This document shows, in pieces, positions 9,948 through 20,830 of a stretch of DNA of 64,000 bases. Position 1 is the first letter of the stretch. Each line of letters begins with the position of its first letter. Position numbers and translations under genes: made by a program. This DNA is from Wurfbainia villosa (Eukaryota > Streptophyta > Magnoliopsida > Zingiberales > Zingiberaceae): assembly GCA_025175895.1 (NCBI GenBank), contig CM046003.1, positions 47,610,335 to 47,674,334 of the forward strand, read 5' to 3'. Below the pieces are notes generated by a model. That model had not been told where the DNA came from. It ran no database searches and was given only the letters and a program-made list of their open reading frames with translations.

Positions 9948-11073
9948 TGTAGGAGATCGTTGAAAGCTAGAGGGGGGTGAATAGCTTGTTTTCGTTTCTA
10001 CAAAGATGATTAGCAGAAGCATAAAAAAAATAATAATAAAAACAATGAAAACAATATTAAAAAAATTCCTTTACGTGGTTCGGAGATAGCGCTCCTACTC
10101 CACGGTGATCCTTGAGATGGATCAACCCTAATCAATATCATTATGAAGCTTTCCTTTACAACAACCCTCCTCTTCTTACAAAGGATGAAGATGGAGCTTA
10201 GAGAGAAGGAGGGGATTTAAAAGCACTAGAAAGCTTGGAAAAATCGTGGAGGCTTGAGAGTATGATCAGAGAATAAGCATTAGCCCTCAAAACCACCACA
10301 AGCCCTCTTTTTATAGAGAGAGGGCTGATTTTCCCGTTGGAGCACTATCAGTCGACTGATGTACAACATCAGTCGACTACTGGCGCAGTTAACGACTTCT
10401 GAATAGCCAGATTTGCGGGATTCATAGTCGTTACCTCCAACGGTACTTTCATCAGTCGAATGATAGAGTGATCAGTCGAGTGATCATGGAGCGCAATCGA
10501 GCGAGACTCCATTCTATGCCCGTGTTTAACTTGATCAGTCGACTGACACTATTTGTCAGTCGACTGATCACAATATCAGTCGACTGCTCGTCAGGGTTTC
10601 ATTATGCTCAGTCGAGCACCTGACCAGTCGATTGATACATTGTATTAGTCGACTGATACTCGTCAAGTATGAATAATTCATACTTGACTTTGACTCCGTA
10701 GACCTAGACTCAACCTTCTAGCTCTTCCTTAAGCCTTGCGCCTCCAGTATCCCTCCGAGTCCACGACTTGTTCATCCTTTGCGCTTGCTTCCAAGAGCTT
10801 CCTTCAGTTTTGTCATGTCTTGGGTTTCCCTTTGCCAAAGCGTGCTTGGACTTTATGCTGCCAAGTCTACATGCTTGGACTTACGCTTCCAAGACTTGCC
10901 TTTAGACTTCCTTTGCCAAGATCACACTTGGACTTTGTCTTTACCAAGTCTTCATACTTGGATTTTCCTGTCACTTAAACTTGTTAACAATTAGATTACA
11001 AAACATTGCCTAACTTAGATGATTATCTAAACATCAACACATATAAATGCTTGGGGGCATTGTTGCACCAACA
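9948..11073 (-). repeat. SIRE-1 5' LTR
   Basis: 1126 bp, TGTAGGAGATCG to CACCAACA. It contains the GCTAGAGGGGGGTGAATAGC block, a minus-strand TATA box (10307-10315) and, upstream in element sense, perfect CAGTCGACTG palindromes at 10349-10358, 10536-10545, 10557-10566 and 10577-10586 with decayed copies up to 10660. A repeated CCAAG-TTGGACTT zone lies at 10780-10970. No gene. Confidence 0.9.
10307..10315 (-). promoter_or_regulatory. TATA box of SIRE-1 5' LTR
   Basis: Minus-strand TATAAAAAG, about 35 bp downstream (element sense) of the nearest CAGTCGACTG palindrome. This is the promoter position described for plant copia LTRs. Confidence 0.7.
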
Positions 11074-12217
11074 ATAAATTAGTGAGTATTAGATTACAAA
11101 ATTAGGATTTTAAAAAACTCACCAATCGATGTTTATGTTCATCGATATTGATTTAGCCTCCTACATACGTGGTAGACATAGCGCCCGAATTACAATTTTG
11201 ATATTTCTTATTTTGTTCACTCGTTCGTTTGCTATCCTCAGATCCCCAATATGCAACAATCTTATTCCAATTCTCCTCGGTTATGCAGTGTGACTTTTTA
11301 CTTTTTGTTTTCGCATTACTTAGTATGTTTCTGATATGATCTCCACACTTTTTCTTAAAAATCCTCCTTATCTCTAGGGTTTCACTCTCCTCCCAAGTAA
11401 ATACCCACTGTAGTATAGAAAAAATGAATTGATTATATTAACTGCAATTTTATATACAAAATGATTTAAATAACTTACCTTGAACTAATTCCATCACAAA
11501 TTTTTTATTTCTTCGGGTGTGCTCGTATAACTCATAGAAGCTCCACCCCAATGGTTATTCACTATTTTATTCCCCTTGTGAATAACATGTATAAAATTTG
11601 TAAATCTATCATAAAATAAAAACAAACCATGTTAAATATTTATAAAAAACATATCTTATTAAAAACATCAAAAATTTAAAACTGGAATACGTACGAATCT
11701 CCGCATGGAGATATTAACTCTCATGTATCTTCGCTCTCAACAAGTGATTGTTGTACTGGGGAAGATACATTAACAGGAGAACCAGAAGATTTTGCAATTG
11801 GAGAATGGGTCGCAGGCACATTTCCTACAAGAGAATCAGACTATGCAGGAGCAGAAGCAGAGGAAGAGTGTGATCTTCCATCACTACTCCATCTATGACC
11901 ACTACGTCGAAACTATCAATAGAAATAATTATTAGAATAATTAAGTAAAAAAAGATTGCATCTTCACATTGGATGTACAATATTGACAATATGAAAAAAA
12001 ATTGCCATATCTGCAGCAATTGGATAACCTATAGAAATTAATATATCAAATATATGAAATTTAGAATAACATAGTAAATAGAAACATAATTGATACAGTA
12101 TAAAAGTTACTGGTATTCATAAATCGAAGTCCTCATTGTCATTTTCATCATCATCATACGTCTCTTCAATTTCATCATCCTCATTGTCATCGTCATCCTG
12201 AGCCTCATTGTCATCCT
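11074..12217 (-). pseudogene. En/Spm (Ptta)-type plant transposase relic with introns
   Basis: Minus-strand exons can be joined at canonical GT-AG sites: 11695-11912 (Ser-rich, ending in a CGDS-type block), 11479-11605 (HWGGASMSYTSTPEEIKN), and 11152-11407 (WVFTWEESETLEIRRIFKKK to ITEENWNKIVAYWGSEDSKRTSEQNKK). Introns are about 89 bp (11606-11694) and 71 bp (11408-11478). The last exon resembles the plant Ptta/En/Spm transposase domain, in which a WxKI-x-YW block and a SEQNKK-type block follow each other. An acidic Asp/Glu run at 12117-12215 may be an earlier exon; NA-2 cuts the gene there. Two stops near the 11479 donor and one in the Ser-rich exon show it is dead. No terminal inverted repeats were found. 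The family call rests on recalled motifs. Confidence 0.6.
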
Positions 12218-14275
12218 TGTTGGATCTAAAGCAAGCTAGAGGGGGGGGGGGGTGAAAAGCGAGCTTGAACACTTCTTTTCGTTTCGATAAAACACGAGTA
12301 TCGCAGCGGAAAGTAAAAGACAATAGATGAAAATGAGACTCTTTGTTTTAACTTGGTTCACAACTGAAAGGTTGCTACTCCAAGGCCCCGTATGAAAGGA
12401 CCGGTATACGCAAGAGGGGGGATATTTCTTTTAGAAAAATGAACGAGTAAACATAGCGAAAATTCAACTTTAAGAGAGTAGATACGAGAAAAAACATGGA
12501 AAAAAAAGATAATTTGATGCAGCCAATACTTAATAGAAATGTGATGAATACGAACAAGTGTATTAAAAGTAAACACAACACAAATCAAAAGTAAAAGGCA
12601 AGACGAAGACGCAGTTGATTTTTACTTGGTGCACAGCTCTCTCCTAGAGCTGCTAGTCCAAGGCCTACCACTATCTTTTCTCCTTTTTGAAGCCAAGCTT
12701 CGAGGGTGAAGAAACCTCTTAATGATTTACAGTTCACAGATTCAAAGGATATATAAATTTACATATAGGAATCTAAATATGAACAATAAAAAAAACAAGG
12801 AACTTTACAGATACACCGATCATTGCTGGTTTTTGTCCTTGTTTTGATCAAAACAGCTTTATCGCAGGTGAGAGCTTCCAAGAGAAGGAGCAGAAACACC
12901 AAGAATAGAGGAAGACGATGGTGCAGAGTTTTGCATCTTGTTGAATGGATGTTGTCATCGTTCAGTTTGCGAGCAAGTAATCAACGCAGCGGAAGCAGTA
13001 GCACCAAGAGTTGCTATAGAGGAAGATATGACGACACAGGAGCGATTCAGATGACTGATTCATTGTCAAGCAAAAAGCATGAAAAGGATCTATCGCAGTG
13101 GAATAAGAGTTTGTTAAGAAGAAGATGGATCATTCTCTATATTTTCTGCGTGAAACCTATAAAGCTGTGATTGTTCATCCAATTCCCATTCTCGATCACC
13201 CACCTAAGCTCGGAAGCTCAGATCCACTATGAGAAGCGTTCTCTTTTGTAGGATTTTGATAGCCATTTAAAACCTGTCAGTAGAAATCGTCCATAAATCA
13301 AAACGGAGAGGTTTTCTTGCCGGAATCACGACTCCGCTATCCATCAGTCGAGATGGTAGTCGAGCACGCCTTGAATCTGTGCGATTTTTTTGAAGGCCAG
13401 TTGAGGTGCTGGCTTGACTACTCATGTTAAAGGCCGAGGTTTCTTATGCTACAGTCGAGGCCCCAGTCAAAGCTCCCTAGCTTCTATTTGTAGCTGCCAA
13501 TGAGTAGTCGAGGCGCCAGTCGAAGCTCCCTCGCTTCTATTCGCAACTGTCGACGACTAGTCGAGGTGTCGCCTCGACTACCATAATTGAACTGCCGATC
13601 GAGCATGGCTTGCTTCTGTCTGTTTTAGCTCAGTATCAGTCAAAGCGCTACCTCGACTGCCTCAATCGAAGAGCCGGTCGAGGTGCCTGATCGACTGCCA
13701 CTCGTCCTACAGCAATCCCGTTAGCATCTACAAGCGTTTAGTCGAGGCAGTGCCTCGACTGCTCCTGGCTGTCGGCAAATTCTTCGACTGATGAATGTAG
13801 TAAGGGTAACAGTTGAGGTGTCAACTCATTGTTGTCCTTATGACCCATGTTTCAGTCAACTCTAAGATTGAAACACGCCTAGTAAAGACTCTACCTAGAG
13901 AGACCCTTTACCTGCCAAGACTCCAACCATTCTTAGACTTTTCACCTTGCCACTTCCACAATGAATTTTCTGCTTGCCAAGGAAATTACCCTTCTTGGAC
14001 TTTTCACCAAGGTCTTCCCTTGGATTTCTCATCTGCCAAGAAATTACCCATCTTAGACTTTTCACCAAGGTCCACCCTTGGATTTCTCATCTGCCAAGGA
14101 ATTACCCATCTTGGACTTTTCACTAAGGTCCCCCCTTGGATTTCTCATCTGCCAAGGAATTACCCATCTTGGACTTTTCACCAAGGTCCCCCTTGGATTT
14201 CTCACTTGCCTAAACATTTATTTACTTAAACCTTTGTCAAACACCAAAACATAACTTGGAGCATCAACTCCAATA
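12218..14275 (-). repeat. NA-2 3' LTR
   Basis: About 2058 bp, starting TGTTGGATCTAAAGC and ending at CTCCAATA next to a polypurine tract; the usual final CAACA appears mutated. It contains a long G run (12241-12252), two diverged copies of a block reading TTGGT-CACA ... CTAGTCCAAGGCC (about 12355-12400 and 12625-12670), palindromes of the CAGTCGAGGC/GCCTCGACTG type (13330-13800) and a 58 bp tandem repeat. The plus-strand ORFs here have no recognisable domain and look like chance. Confidence 0.75.
13974..14205. repeat. 58 bp tandem repeat in NA-2 LTR, four copies
   Basis: Four consecutive units of 58-59 bp, each beginning TGCCAAG(G)AA-TTACCC and ending GGATTTCTCATC, with a few differences per unit. 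On the plus strand they create a chance ORF with repeated WTFHQG and WISHLP blocks. A weaker relative of the unit lies in the SIRE-1 LTR (10880-10970). Confidence 0.88.
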
Positions 14276-14874
14276 GTCTCCCCATTTTTGATGTTTGACA
14301 ACTCGTTTAAGTTTAGGTTACTCTTTATATGTGAGCTCATGTGATTAACAAGACAAGTAACAGTGACTGATAAGGAGATGAATGATAACCTAAACTATAA
14401 ACATATTCTCCTCCCCCTTTGGGAAAAACCTAAAAGGGATCATAGGGATATTGAGAGTATGAGAAATACAATAACCCAAAAAGGATTAAAGAATCATAGC
14501 ATCCTCCCCCTGAATCCTTACTTCCAGTTATCCAATGTACCAACAATGAATATCAGCAAAATGTAATGAAAGCACCATGAAAAAAAAATTTGACAGAGTT
14601 TCCCCTTAAAATGGTTGTGATAAAACTTGTTAACAACATTTTAACACATTTTAACACATATAACCAGCAAAAAATATCACATTCATATGCGTTTCTTTTA
14701 AAAAACTACCCACAGAAATACCACCATTCAGCCAACACACAAAAAGCCATTTTTACACTGTGATTACTACATTCATTAACAGTGTTCATTTCACAAAGTC
14801 TCTAAGTCTTCGATACCATCCAGAATTCTAAAATTCAGATACACTACAATTCATTAATGGAAGAACTATCAACA
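14276..14874 (-). other. NA-2 polypurine tracts and 3' UTR; no gene
   Basis: A CT-rich tract next to the LTR (14276-14293) and a second cluster (about 14410-14425 and 14505-14512) are polypurine tracts on the minus strand. They match the layout beside the NA-1 and TRGAG-1 3' LTRs. The rest is A/T-rich with no coding sign. Confidence 0.7.
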
Positions 14875-16175
14875 CTACATGGACGGTGACAAGGGACCCA
14901 ACGAATCGGTCCTCAGAGAGCATAGGAGTCTGAGCATCTCTGTCTGCTGATCCAGAAGTTGCATTTGTCGGATTGAGACTTCCAAGAAATGCGTATCAAT
15001 CTTCATCTCGAGATCCACAAGACGTGTGCCCACCGTCTCCGTGAACTCAACATAATCACGATGTAAACTGTCTAGCTGCTCGGATATGAATGCATAGGGT
15101 TCGTTAGCTAGAGCCAGACGTTCTTCTTCTTCTTCTTCTTCTTGTGCTCCCATATCCCATCTCTCTCCTGTCTGGTGCCCATCAGCCCACACAACAGTCT
15201 TTTTGCCTTGGGCCATGCCGGCCAAGGCAAAATTTCTCCATTTGATGAAATCAAATTCTGTCATCTGTGTGACCTTGCCCCTGCTAGTGTTCATGCCTAT
15301 GGCCTCTAACCAAGATGTAATGATATGTCCAAAAGGCATGTAAATTTTCTTTTGGACAGGGACTGTGAAGTGGACGATGTAGAGAAACATATTTAATGCA
15401 ATGTTGAAATCTAGATGGTTCTTAAGGAAATGGAGGGCTAGTAAATGATGCGGTCTTACCTTAGCTTGCCCCCTCGTGACTATAGGAAGGATGCAACCTA
15501 CAATGACCTTATATAGAACATTGTCGGGGGTAGCTAAAGCCATGGCTAGAGCCAAGTTGACACCAGGTTATCGTGGTCTCCTAAAGAATTGTCCATGAAT
15601 GTCATTGAGAGAGTAACCTTCAATAGGTTCTTGAATGCTTGGATAGAATTCAAGAACTGACGTTGACTCTATACACCCTAAAAATGCCCTAAGGATATCA
15701 GGAGTGAAGGAGATATCTCTTCTGGCTACCCTACTCCTGTAAATGAGTCGATCCCCCATAGGTTGTAGATTATTGTAAAACTCAGAAACTAGGTCTACAT
15801 TAATGTTGTGATCGCAGTAGACTAGTTTTCTAAAATGATAATAATCGATGACATCTATTACATTTGGAGAAAACTTAGTGAAAAACTCTTTTTCTAAAGA
15901 GCGAGTAGCCATCATCTTGAATTTGTAGTTCATGAATGTATGCTGATGTAATTCGGAAGGAAATCAGGGATCCGTAGAGGGGTTCTCCCTAGATGTTTCC
16001 TTCCTACTGACCTCGAATTGTTTTTTTTTCCTAGAGATGCAAAAATTATGTTCAAAATGTAGAATGAATGCAGTATGATGAATGACAAGGATAAACACTG
16101 ACCAGTGATCAATTATGGACTATTAATTGTGAAAGCAATGAGAAGGAAGAAAGAAAGTTTATACTTGGGCGCCAT
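14875..16175 (-). pseudogene. NA-2 ORF, PF20167-like 'putative plant transposon protein'
   Basis: Minus-strand frame from 15933 to 14875 with one in-frame TAA at 15568-15570, giving pieces of 121 and 226 aa in the same frame. The first holds VSEFYNNLQPMGDRLIYRSR and ISFTPDILRAFLG; the second holds YKVIVGCILPIVTRGQAK, LFLYIVHF-like helices, IYMPFGHIITSWLEAIGM, an acidic Glu run, and a C-terminal coiled stretch. This pattern fits the PF20167 plant transposon-protein domain, whose function is unknown. Upstream, a possible first exon starts at ATG 16175 (MAPK), with a GT donor and an AG acceptor before 16030, and an open Lys/Arg-rich stretch leads to ELHQHTF before a one-base shift near 15955. 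No zinc knuckle, protease or RT is present. The domain call is from memory of the pattern. Confidence 0.6.
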
Positions 16176-17406
16176 TGACTCTCGTTCAAGTGATTTAGAG
16201 CTGGTGAGAACTTAAGGATGACACCCCTTCTTTCAAAAGGGAACTTTTCTAGCGAGGAGGAAAGGTCGGCGAACCCTAGTTGTAGAAACCGTCAGATTAG
16301 GGATAGGATTTTAACCTAGACATGGAAGGAGATGTAAGAGGGTTAGCTTGGGTCTGAGAGAGGTAGTGTAGGTTTAGTAGGCATTGAAAGATGGTCGGAG
16401 TTTGAGCAGCGACGACGAAAGTGACAGAAGAAGGAGGGAAAAATTGCGAGTGGGTCGAACGGGAGAAAAGGTTTCCATATATAATTCCACGTCCAATAGT
16501 CGAGGCGATAAGTTAAATGCCTCGACTGATAAAGCAGTCGAGGCATGTGTCGAGTTCGTCTCAATTCTGTGCCTTCGATAAGTCATCCAGTCAAGGCGCT
16601 AGTTGAGCAATCCTCGATTCTGTTTGCCTACAGCGGCTAACAGTCGAGTGGCCAGTCGAAATTCACTCGACTTTGTGTAGTTGCAAATTGTGCAATCGAG
16701 CCGCTGGTCGAGTGCTACTCAACTGTTTTTGAATTCCAATGTATCAGTCGAGGCAATGCCTCGATTGGAGGTGCGGTTGAGCTCCTGGTTGAGAGCAATT
16801 TCGTTTTTTTAACCCATGAGCAGCCGAGGCGCTACCTTGAGTGGTTGTTGATAATTGGTTTTTGCAATTTTTTAGATGAATTTTAGAAATTTGTATTTAA
16901 TTCCAGAGACTTCAAAAAATCTTGAAATTTTTCGTACATAATTCGAAAGTCATGCTCTTACATAGAAAATTTTGTGAAAAATACATAGCCTAATATTTTC
17001 ACGGATTGATACAATTTCCAAAAATCTAAAAATTAAGCCTTTTTAGTGTTTAATTCCATTTGTATCGCTAACTCCAAACGTGACCCTTACACCTAGATGT
17101 GATTGACCATAGTGAAGATAACATCCTTTTAAAACAATTTAACACATTTATCTTAGGTTTGCACTTGTCTTAAGTGATCCAACCAATTTTACTTGGTTGG
17201 AATGTCCAATTATGATCTTCGGACTAAGTGCACATGAATTATGCAATGGTCTTCCCCATAATTGGTCAAATTAATGATCCCTATCTCAATAATCTCCTTG
17301 CCCAAGGGATGCAATGAACATTTTGGGTAAGTTGGTTATACCTAAACATCTCACCCCCACCAACTAGAAATACAAAAACAGTTTTGTTAACCTTATAGTA
17401 GACAAG
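16176..17406 (-). other. NA-2 upstream region: promoter-like block and shared UTR
   Basis: In element sense, 17406-16860 is the UTR shared with NA-1 and TRGAG-1, with the CATCTCAC half-motif at 17347-17354. Then come several CAGTCGAGGC/GCCTCGACTG palindromes (16490-16860; one near 16745-16765 pairs AGTCGAGGCA with TGCCTCGA), then a TATA-like box at 16475-16483, then about 300 bp of CT-rich leader before the ATG at 16175. This order copies an LTR promoter. No other gene is seen. Confidence 0.6.
16475..16483 (-). promoter_or_regulatory. Possible TATA box for the NA-2 ORF
   Basis: Minus-strand TATATATGG about 300 bp upstream of ATG 16175, directly downstream of the palindrome cluster. The placement mimics the LTR promoters in this window; there is no direct proof of use. 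Confidence 0.45.
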
Positions 17407-19527
17407 CTGCTAGCCATGCCGTCCCTACCCATGAGTAGACAAGCGCCGCACACAAGACAACTGCACATCACGCAACCACCGTCTATAGTGGGCGAGTGCG
17501 CTAACTACCACTCTGCACAGTGGCCAAGTGCGCATCTCCAGCTACCACCGTCTATAGTGGTCGAGTGCGGCACATCCAATGCTCTGCCCTCAACCTTGCT
17601 ACCACTACCCCGAGTGGTCGGGGAGGCAGGATGACTGACGACCCGTCTCAACCACAAGGGAGACCCCAGTCGACAGCATGCATGCAATGTAATGATGCAT
17701 AGCTCCATATATGTATCCTCGCAACACTCCCTATCCCATGGGGAGTCTTGGTCAACCAAAAGTCAACTATGCAAGGACTACTAATCCACAAGACACTCTC
17801 TCTACCACACAGAGAGTCATACACAACTGACAGTCAACCATGCTAAGACATCCAGTCCATAGCGATATACTATCGACAATCCATATAACCATACACAGAT
17901 ACACGATCCATAATGGATATACAATCACGCTAGACCCTCCAGTCCATAGCCACAAACTGACAACCACACACTTATCTATGCACAGACAACTAGATCCACC
18001 ATAGATACACCACTAATATGTGTACGATGCATCAATCGACTCCATAATGCAATCCATCACCTAACCCTAGTGATGTAATACAGTAACCCAATCTGAGGTC
18101 ACAAAGATAGCCCTAACCACATATACTTACTGAAAATCCATCAGCTAACACATAATAGGATTTGTAGTTCATATCCATGATCGATAATCAATGAAGTAAC
18201 AACAATATATCTCAAAGGTCAAAGGCAGTACAAGCATATGATTAAATAAGAGTGGATTTAAGATCAAAGATATCATCATAAATCCAAATTCATGCACTAG
18301 ATTCAGATCAAACTACCTGACCAGGGTAGATATTACCCACCTGACATGATGACTATCCACACGTACTAGCATCCATCACTAATCAAAGTCCTGCAAGAAA
18401 GAACATGGAACACAACTAAGTTCTATCATGAACCTAGTTACCAAATCAATTACCACATCGCTACTGCCTTAGCTATTTATCCAATTATCCTAAACAAGTA
18501 TCCACATCAATTGACCCATTCCATTATTAAATCTAAGAGTAATATCCATGCACAACTGATTTCATAGCTATAACACAACCAAATTGATAGTTACCTTATA
18601 CTATTGATACAAAACCAGCCTTCTCAGCTCCACTTCAATCACCTCGGCAGCTCCATTTCACCACCTACTGCATCCCTTAGCTTTCACCCAACCAACAAAT
18701 TGTCGATATACCAGATCGGAACCCTCACGCCCACAGCTCTTCCCAATCTCATACACAGCTTCCAGCCGAAATCCCTAACATCTCAGCTCAACAAACCACC
18801 TTGCACAAGTAGATCCGACGACGATAGTGGCAGAAACAAAGAGCGACACCACGAGACCAACCTCGCTGCAAAATAGAGCTCATGGTGGACATAGGTTGTG
18901 ATGGGGCGACGGTGTGAGCTGAGCTCGAGCGTTGGCGGTGGCAGGTCATCGAAAAAGTGAGATCCAACTCGGGAAAGCTGGCAGTAGCTGGTTCTCGCGG
19001 CGAGGAGGACTGAGTAGAGACAGCGGCAGAATTCGAAGAGAGCAGCTCGGCGATAAAAGAAAGAGACGGCAGCGACCACAAATTGAGCTCACGGTGGTGG
19101 CGATGATCGAAGGAGTGGATGACGTCGCGTGCGATCGGGAAGGCTGCAGCGGTGAAACGAGGAAGAGAAGAATCGGGGAAAGAAGGAATGTCAGCTCGCG
19201 ATGAGAAATCGCGAAATCGAAACCACGAAGAAGGGATGAGGAAACGAGTTGGGCTTAAGGAGAAGGAAATCGGGTTCGGGCCCAACTTAAATGGGAAATC
19301 CGACTTAGGGTTAAACCATCAAACCCTTGATTAAATACTTCATTAACCTTATTAATCCAAGGTAGCATTATAAAACCTAATGACACCCTAAGAAAACTTT
19401 ATCAAGATGCACTAAATCTTCCTCCAAAAATTTCATATTAAATTTAGAAAATTTTTCTAAAATTCTGAAAAACTATAAAGTACTTTCTTAATTAACAGGT
19501 ATTGTTTGTTTTCAATATCTTACATTC
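17407..19527 (-). repeat. GYP-1 3' LTR, left end truncated
   Basis: Matches the GYP-1 5' LTR piece at about 35850-37151: GCTAGCCA-GCC, the CCCATGAGTAGACAAGCGCCGCACAC block, the CGATCGGGAAGGCTGCGG block and the terminal GATATCTTACA-type end. It lacks the LTR portion that should precede 17407. An approximately 820 bp stretch (about 18050-18868) is present here and absent from the sister copy. It is followed by a polypurine tract (19528-19545). ORFs on both strands at 18783-19334 overlap each other and show no domain. Confidence 0.78.
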
Positions 19528-20830
19528 TCCCCCACTTAATAAAATTTGGTCCCTAAATTTTTGACTCATGTACCACTATGAGATATCACAGCAATCATCT
19601 CAAGTATCTGGAGAAAAAGTCATACACCTTAAGTGACTAAATGGGATACTGAGCTTGAATATTATATTTCAGCTCTTATATACACTCTCAATTGACCTAT
19701 TAAAAGGTAGATAATCATACCAGAGTGGAGCTCTATAACCGTGACATGTTGGAGACTTTGCCAGAATCATAAGATAAATCATGAATCACTATCAGAAATG
19801 ATACTCAAAGATACTCCATGAATATAATTCCATCAAGCGATCTAACAAAATCCACCTTACGGCTCGGTAGAAAATGAGCAGACTTGACTAATCGATCATC
19901 GATTACCCAAATCCTATCAAGTCCTTTCCGAATTCTAGATAATATTCCAACACAGTCTAACGTACTAGACTCTCACTTCTATCTCAGTACGTAACCTTAC
20001 TGGTCACTAATATTCCATCTTTACTTGTTGGCACACCCAACATCGAACTACAAAATCAACCATGTCCTACATGTTGTTCCACCAACAAGAACGTCTCAAG
20101 ACTCACTATTTTTGGATACACTCTGAATAAATCACCAATCTCGAATGAAGAGTCTCCTGGAACAGCTCTTCCTAAATCGAATGCAACTCTGTAATCCACT
20201 ATTCTCCTCGGAGCTGAAGAATTACTTCCTCACAAGAAAAAAAAACAATCTACTATTCCAAAATCCACTCTATCACGCAACACTATAAGTGACTGGGAGA
20301 CCGTAATGACCAATCGCATCGGAATCACTCCAATCCCTGAAATGATGCATCTGCGTATAATACCTTTCCATCCACACCGGAAAGATTAACTAACACTGAT
20401 GCACACGCCAACTACCATCTAGGCCCTAAAACCTAGCTTCAAAACTTCTGACCAACTGATTCCGAGCACCTTCTTGGTCCAATAAATCATCTAAGAAGGC
20501 AACCACCAACGGGTCCAGTCGCTTCATGAACGACTAAATCATTAATAAGTCTAACGACATTATCAATAACTCATAAAATTTATACCAAGTATGAAATGTC
20601 ATCTTCTACACACCCGCATTCTTTTTACTCCAAGCAGATGATATCTCAATCATCACACACACAAGGGGTATGACATCAAGTCACTACAATATCAACACTC
20701 CTATCATAGATCAACCCTAGGGTATACACAGATGTCCTTTAAGCTGATCTAAATATATCATCTATCCACAATGGCGAATATTCCTCCTCAACCACTACTG
20801 CATTCCATAATCGATAATTGATGTATACCC
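19528..20830 (-). pseudogene. GYP-1 integrase and flanking pol remnant
   Basis: Starts at the polypurine tract (19528-19545). Minus-strand translation near 19790-19960 gives, across stops, the blocks IWVIDDRLVKSAHFLP and VSIISDSDS: the gypsy integrase core, where both Asp positions are catalytic. About 20000-20600 contains no readable domain through many stops and is presumably RNase H and the integrase zinc-binding region. No frame longer than a few tens of residues survives. Confidence 0.62.

Larger units (their letters stand above)
1..11073 (-). mobile_element. SIRE-1, Sirevirus-like Ty1/copia, 3' end outside window
   Basis: A minus-strand copia element read from a 5' LTR at 9948-11073 through primer site, gag, protease, integrase and reverse transcriptase, leaving the window inside the polymerase at base 1. 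Two later insertions split it: a solo LTR at 862-3263 and NA-1 at 3801-7427. When these are skipped the coding order is the copia order PR-IN-RT. The long gag C-terminus, TATA-proximal palindromes and family resemblance to the other copies suggest the Sirevirus branch; that lineage call is inference. Stops in pol make this copy non-autonomous. The base run after the LTR (ATAAA, 11074-11078) would be its target duplication, but the other end is not visible. Confidence 0.9.
12218..17406 (-). mobile_element. NA-2, truncated LTR element carrying an extra ORF
   Basis: A minus-strand element with 3' LTR 12218-14275 and an internal region to about 17406, where it stops abruptly against GYP-1. The 5' LTR and primer site are missing. 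Its polypurine-rich zone (14276-14560), A/T-rich block (16860-17130) and CATCTCAC half-motif (17347-17354) match NA-1 and TRGAG-1 in the same order, so it is a relative of those elements. Between them lies an ORF with its own promoter-like upstream DNA (14580-16860). The 5 bp before the LTR are ATCCT; the matching copy is lost. Confidence 0.75.

Noticed and set aside
12117..12323. Asp/Glu-rich ORF as an independent small gene
   Set aside because: Its first half is NA-2 LTR and the acidic part ends at the insertion point; better explained as a cut exon of the transposase relic or low-complexity DNA.
13974..14205. CRISPR-like regular repeats
   Set aside because: Units are contiguous tandem repeats without unique spacers, in a plant retrotransposon LTR.
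13813..14229. 138-codon plus-strand ORF with repeated WTFHQG blocks
   Set aside because: Translation of the 58 bp tandem repeat in the NA-2 LTR; opposite strand to the element and no domain.
18783..19334. Overlapping ORFs on both strands, up to 165 codons
   Set aside because: They lie in a GC-rich part of the GYP-1 LTR, occur on both strands at once and are not kept in the sister LTR (36540-36850).
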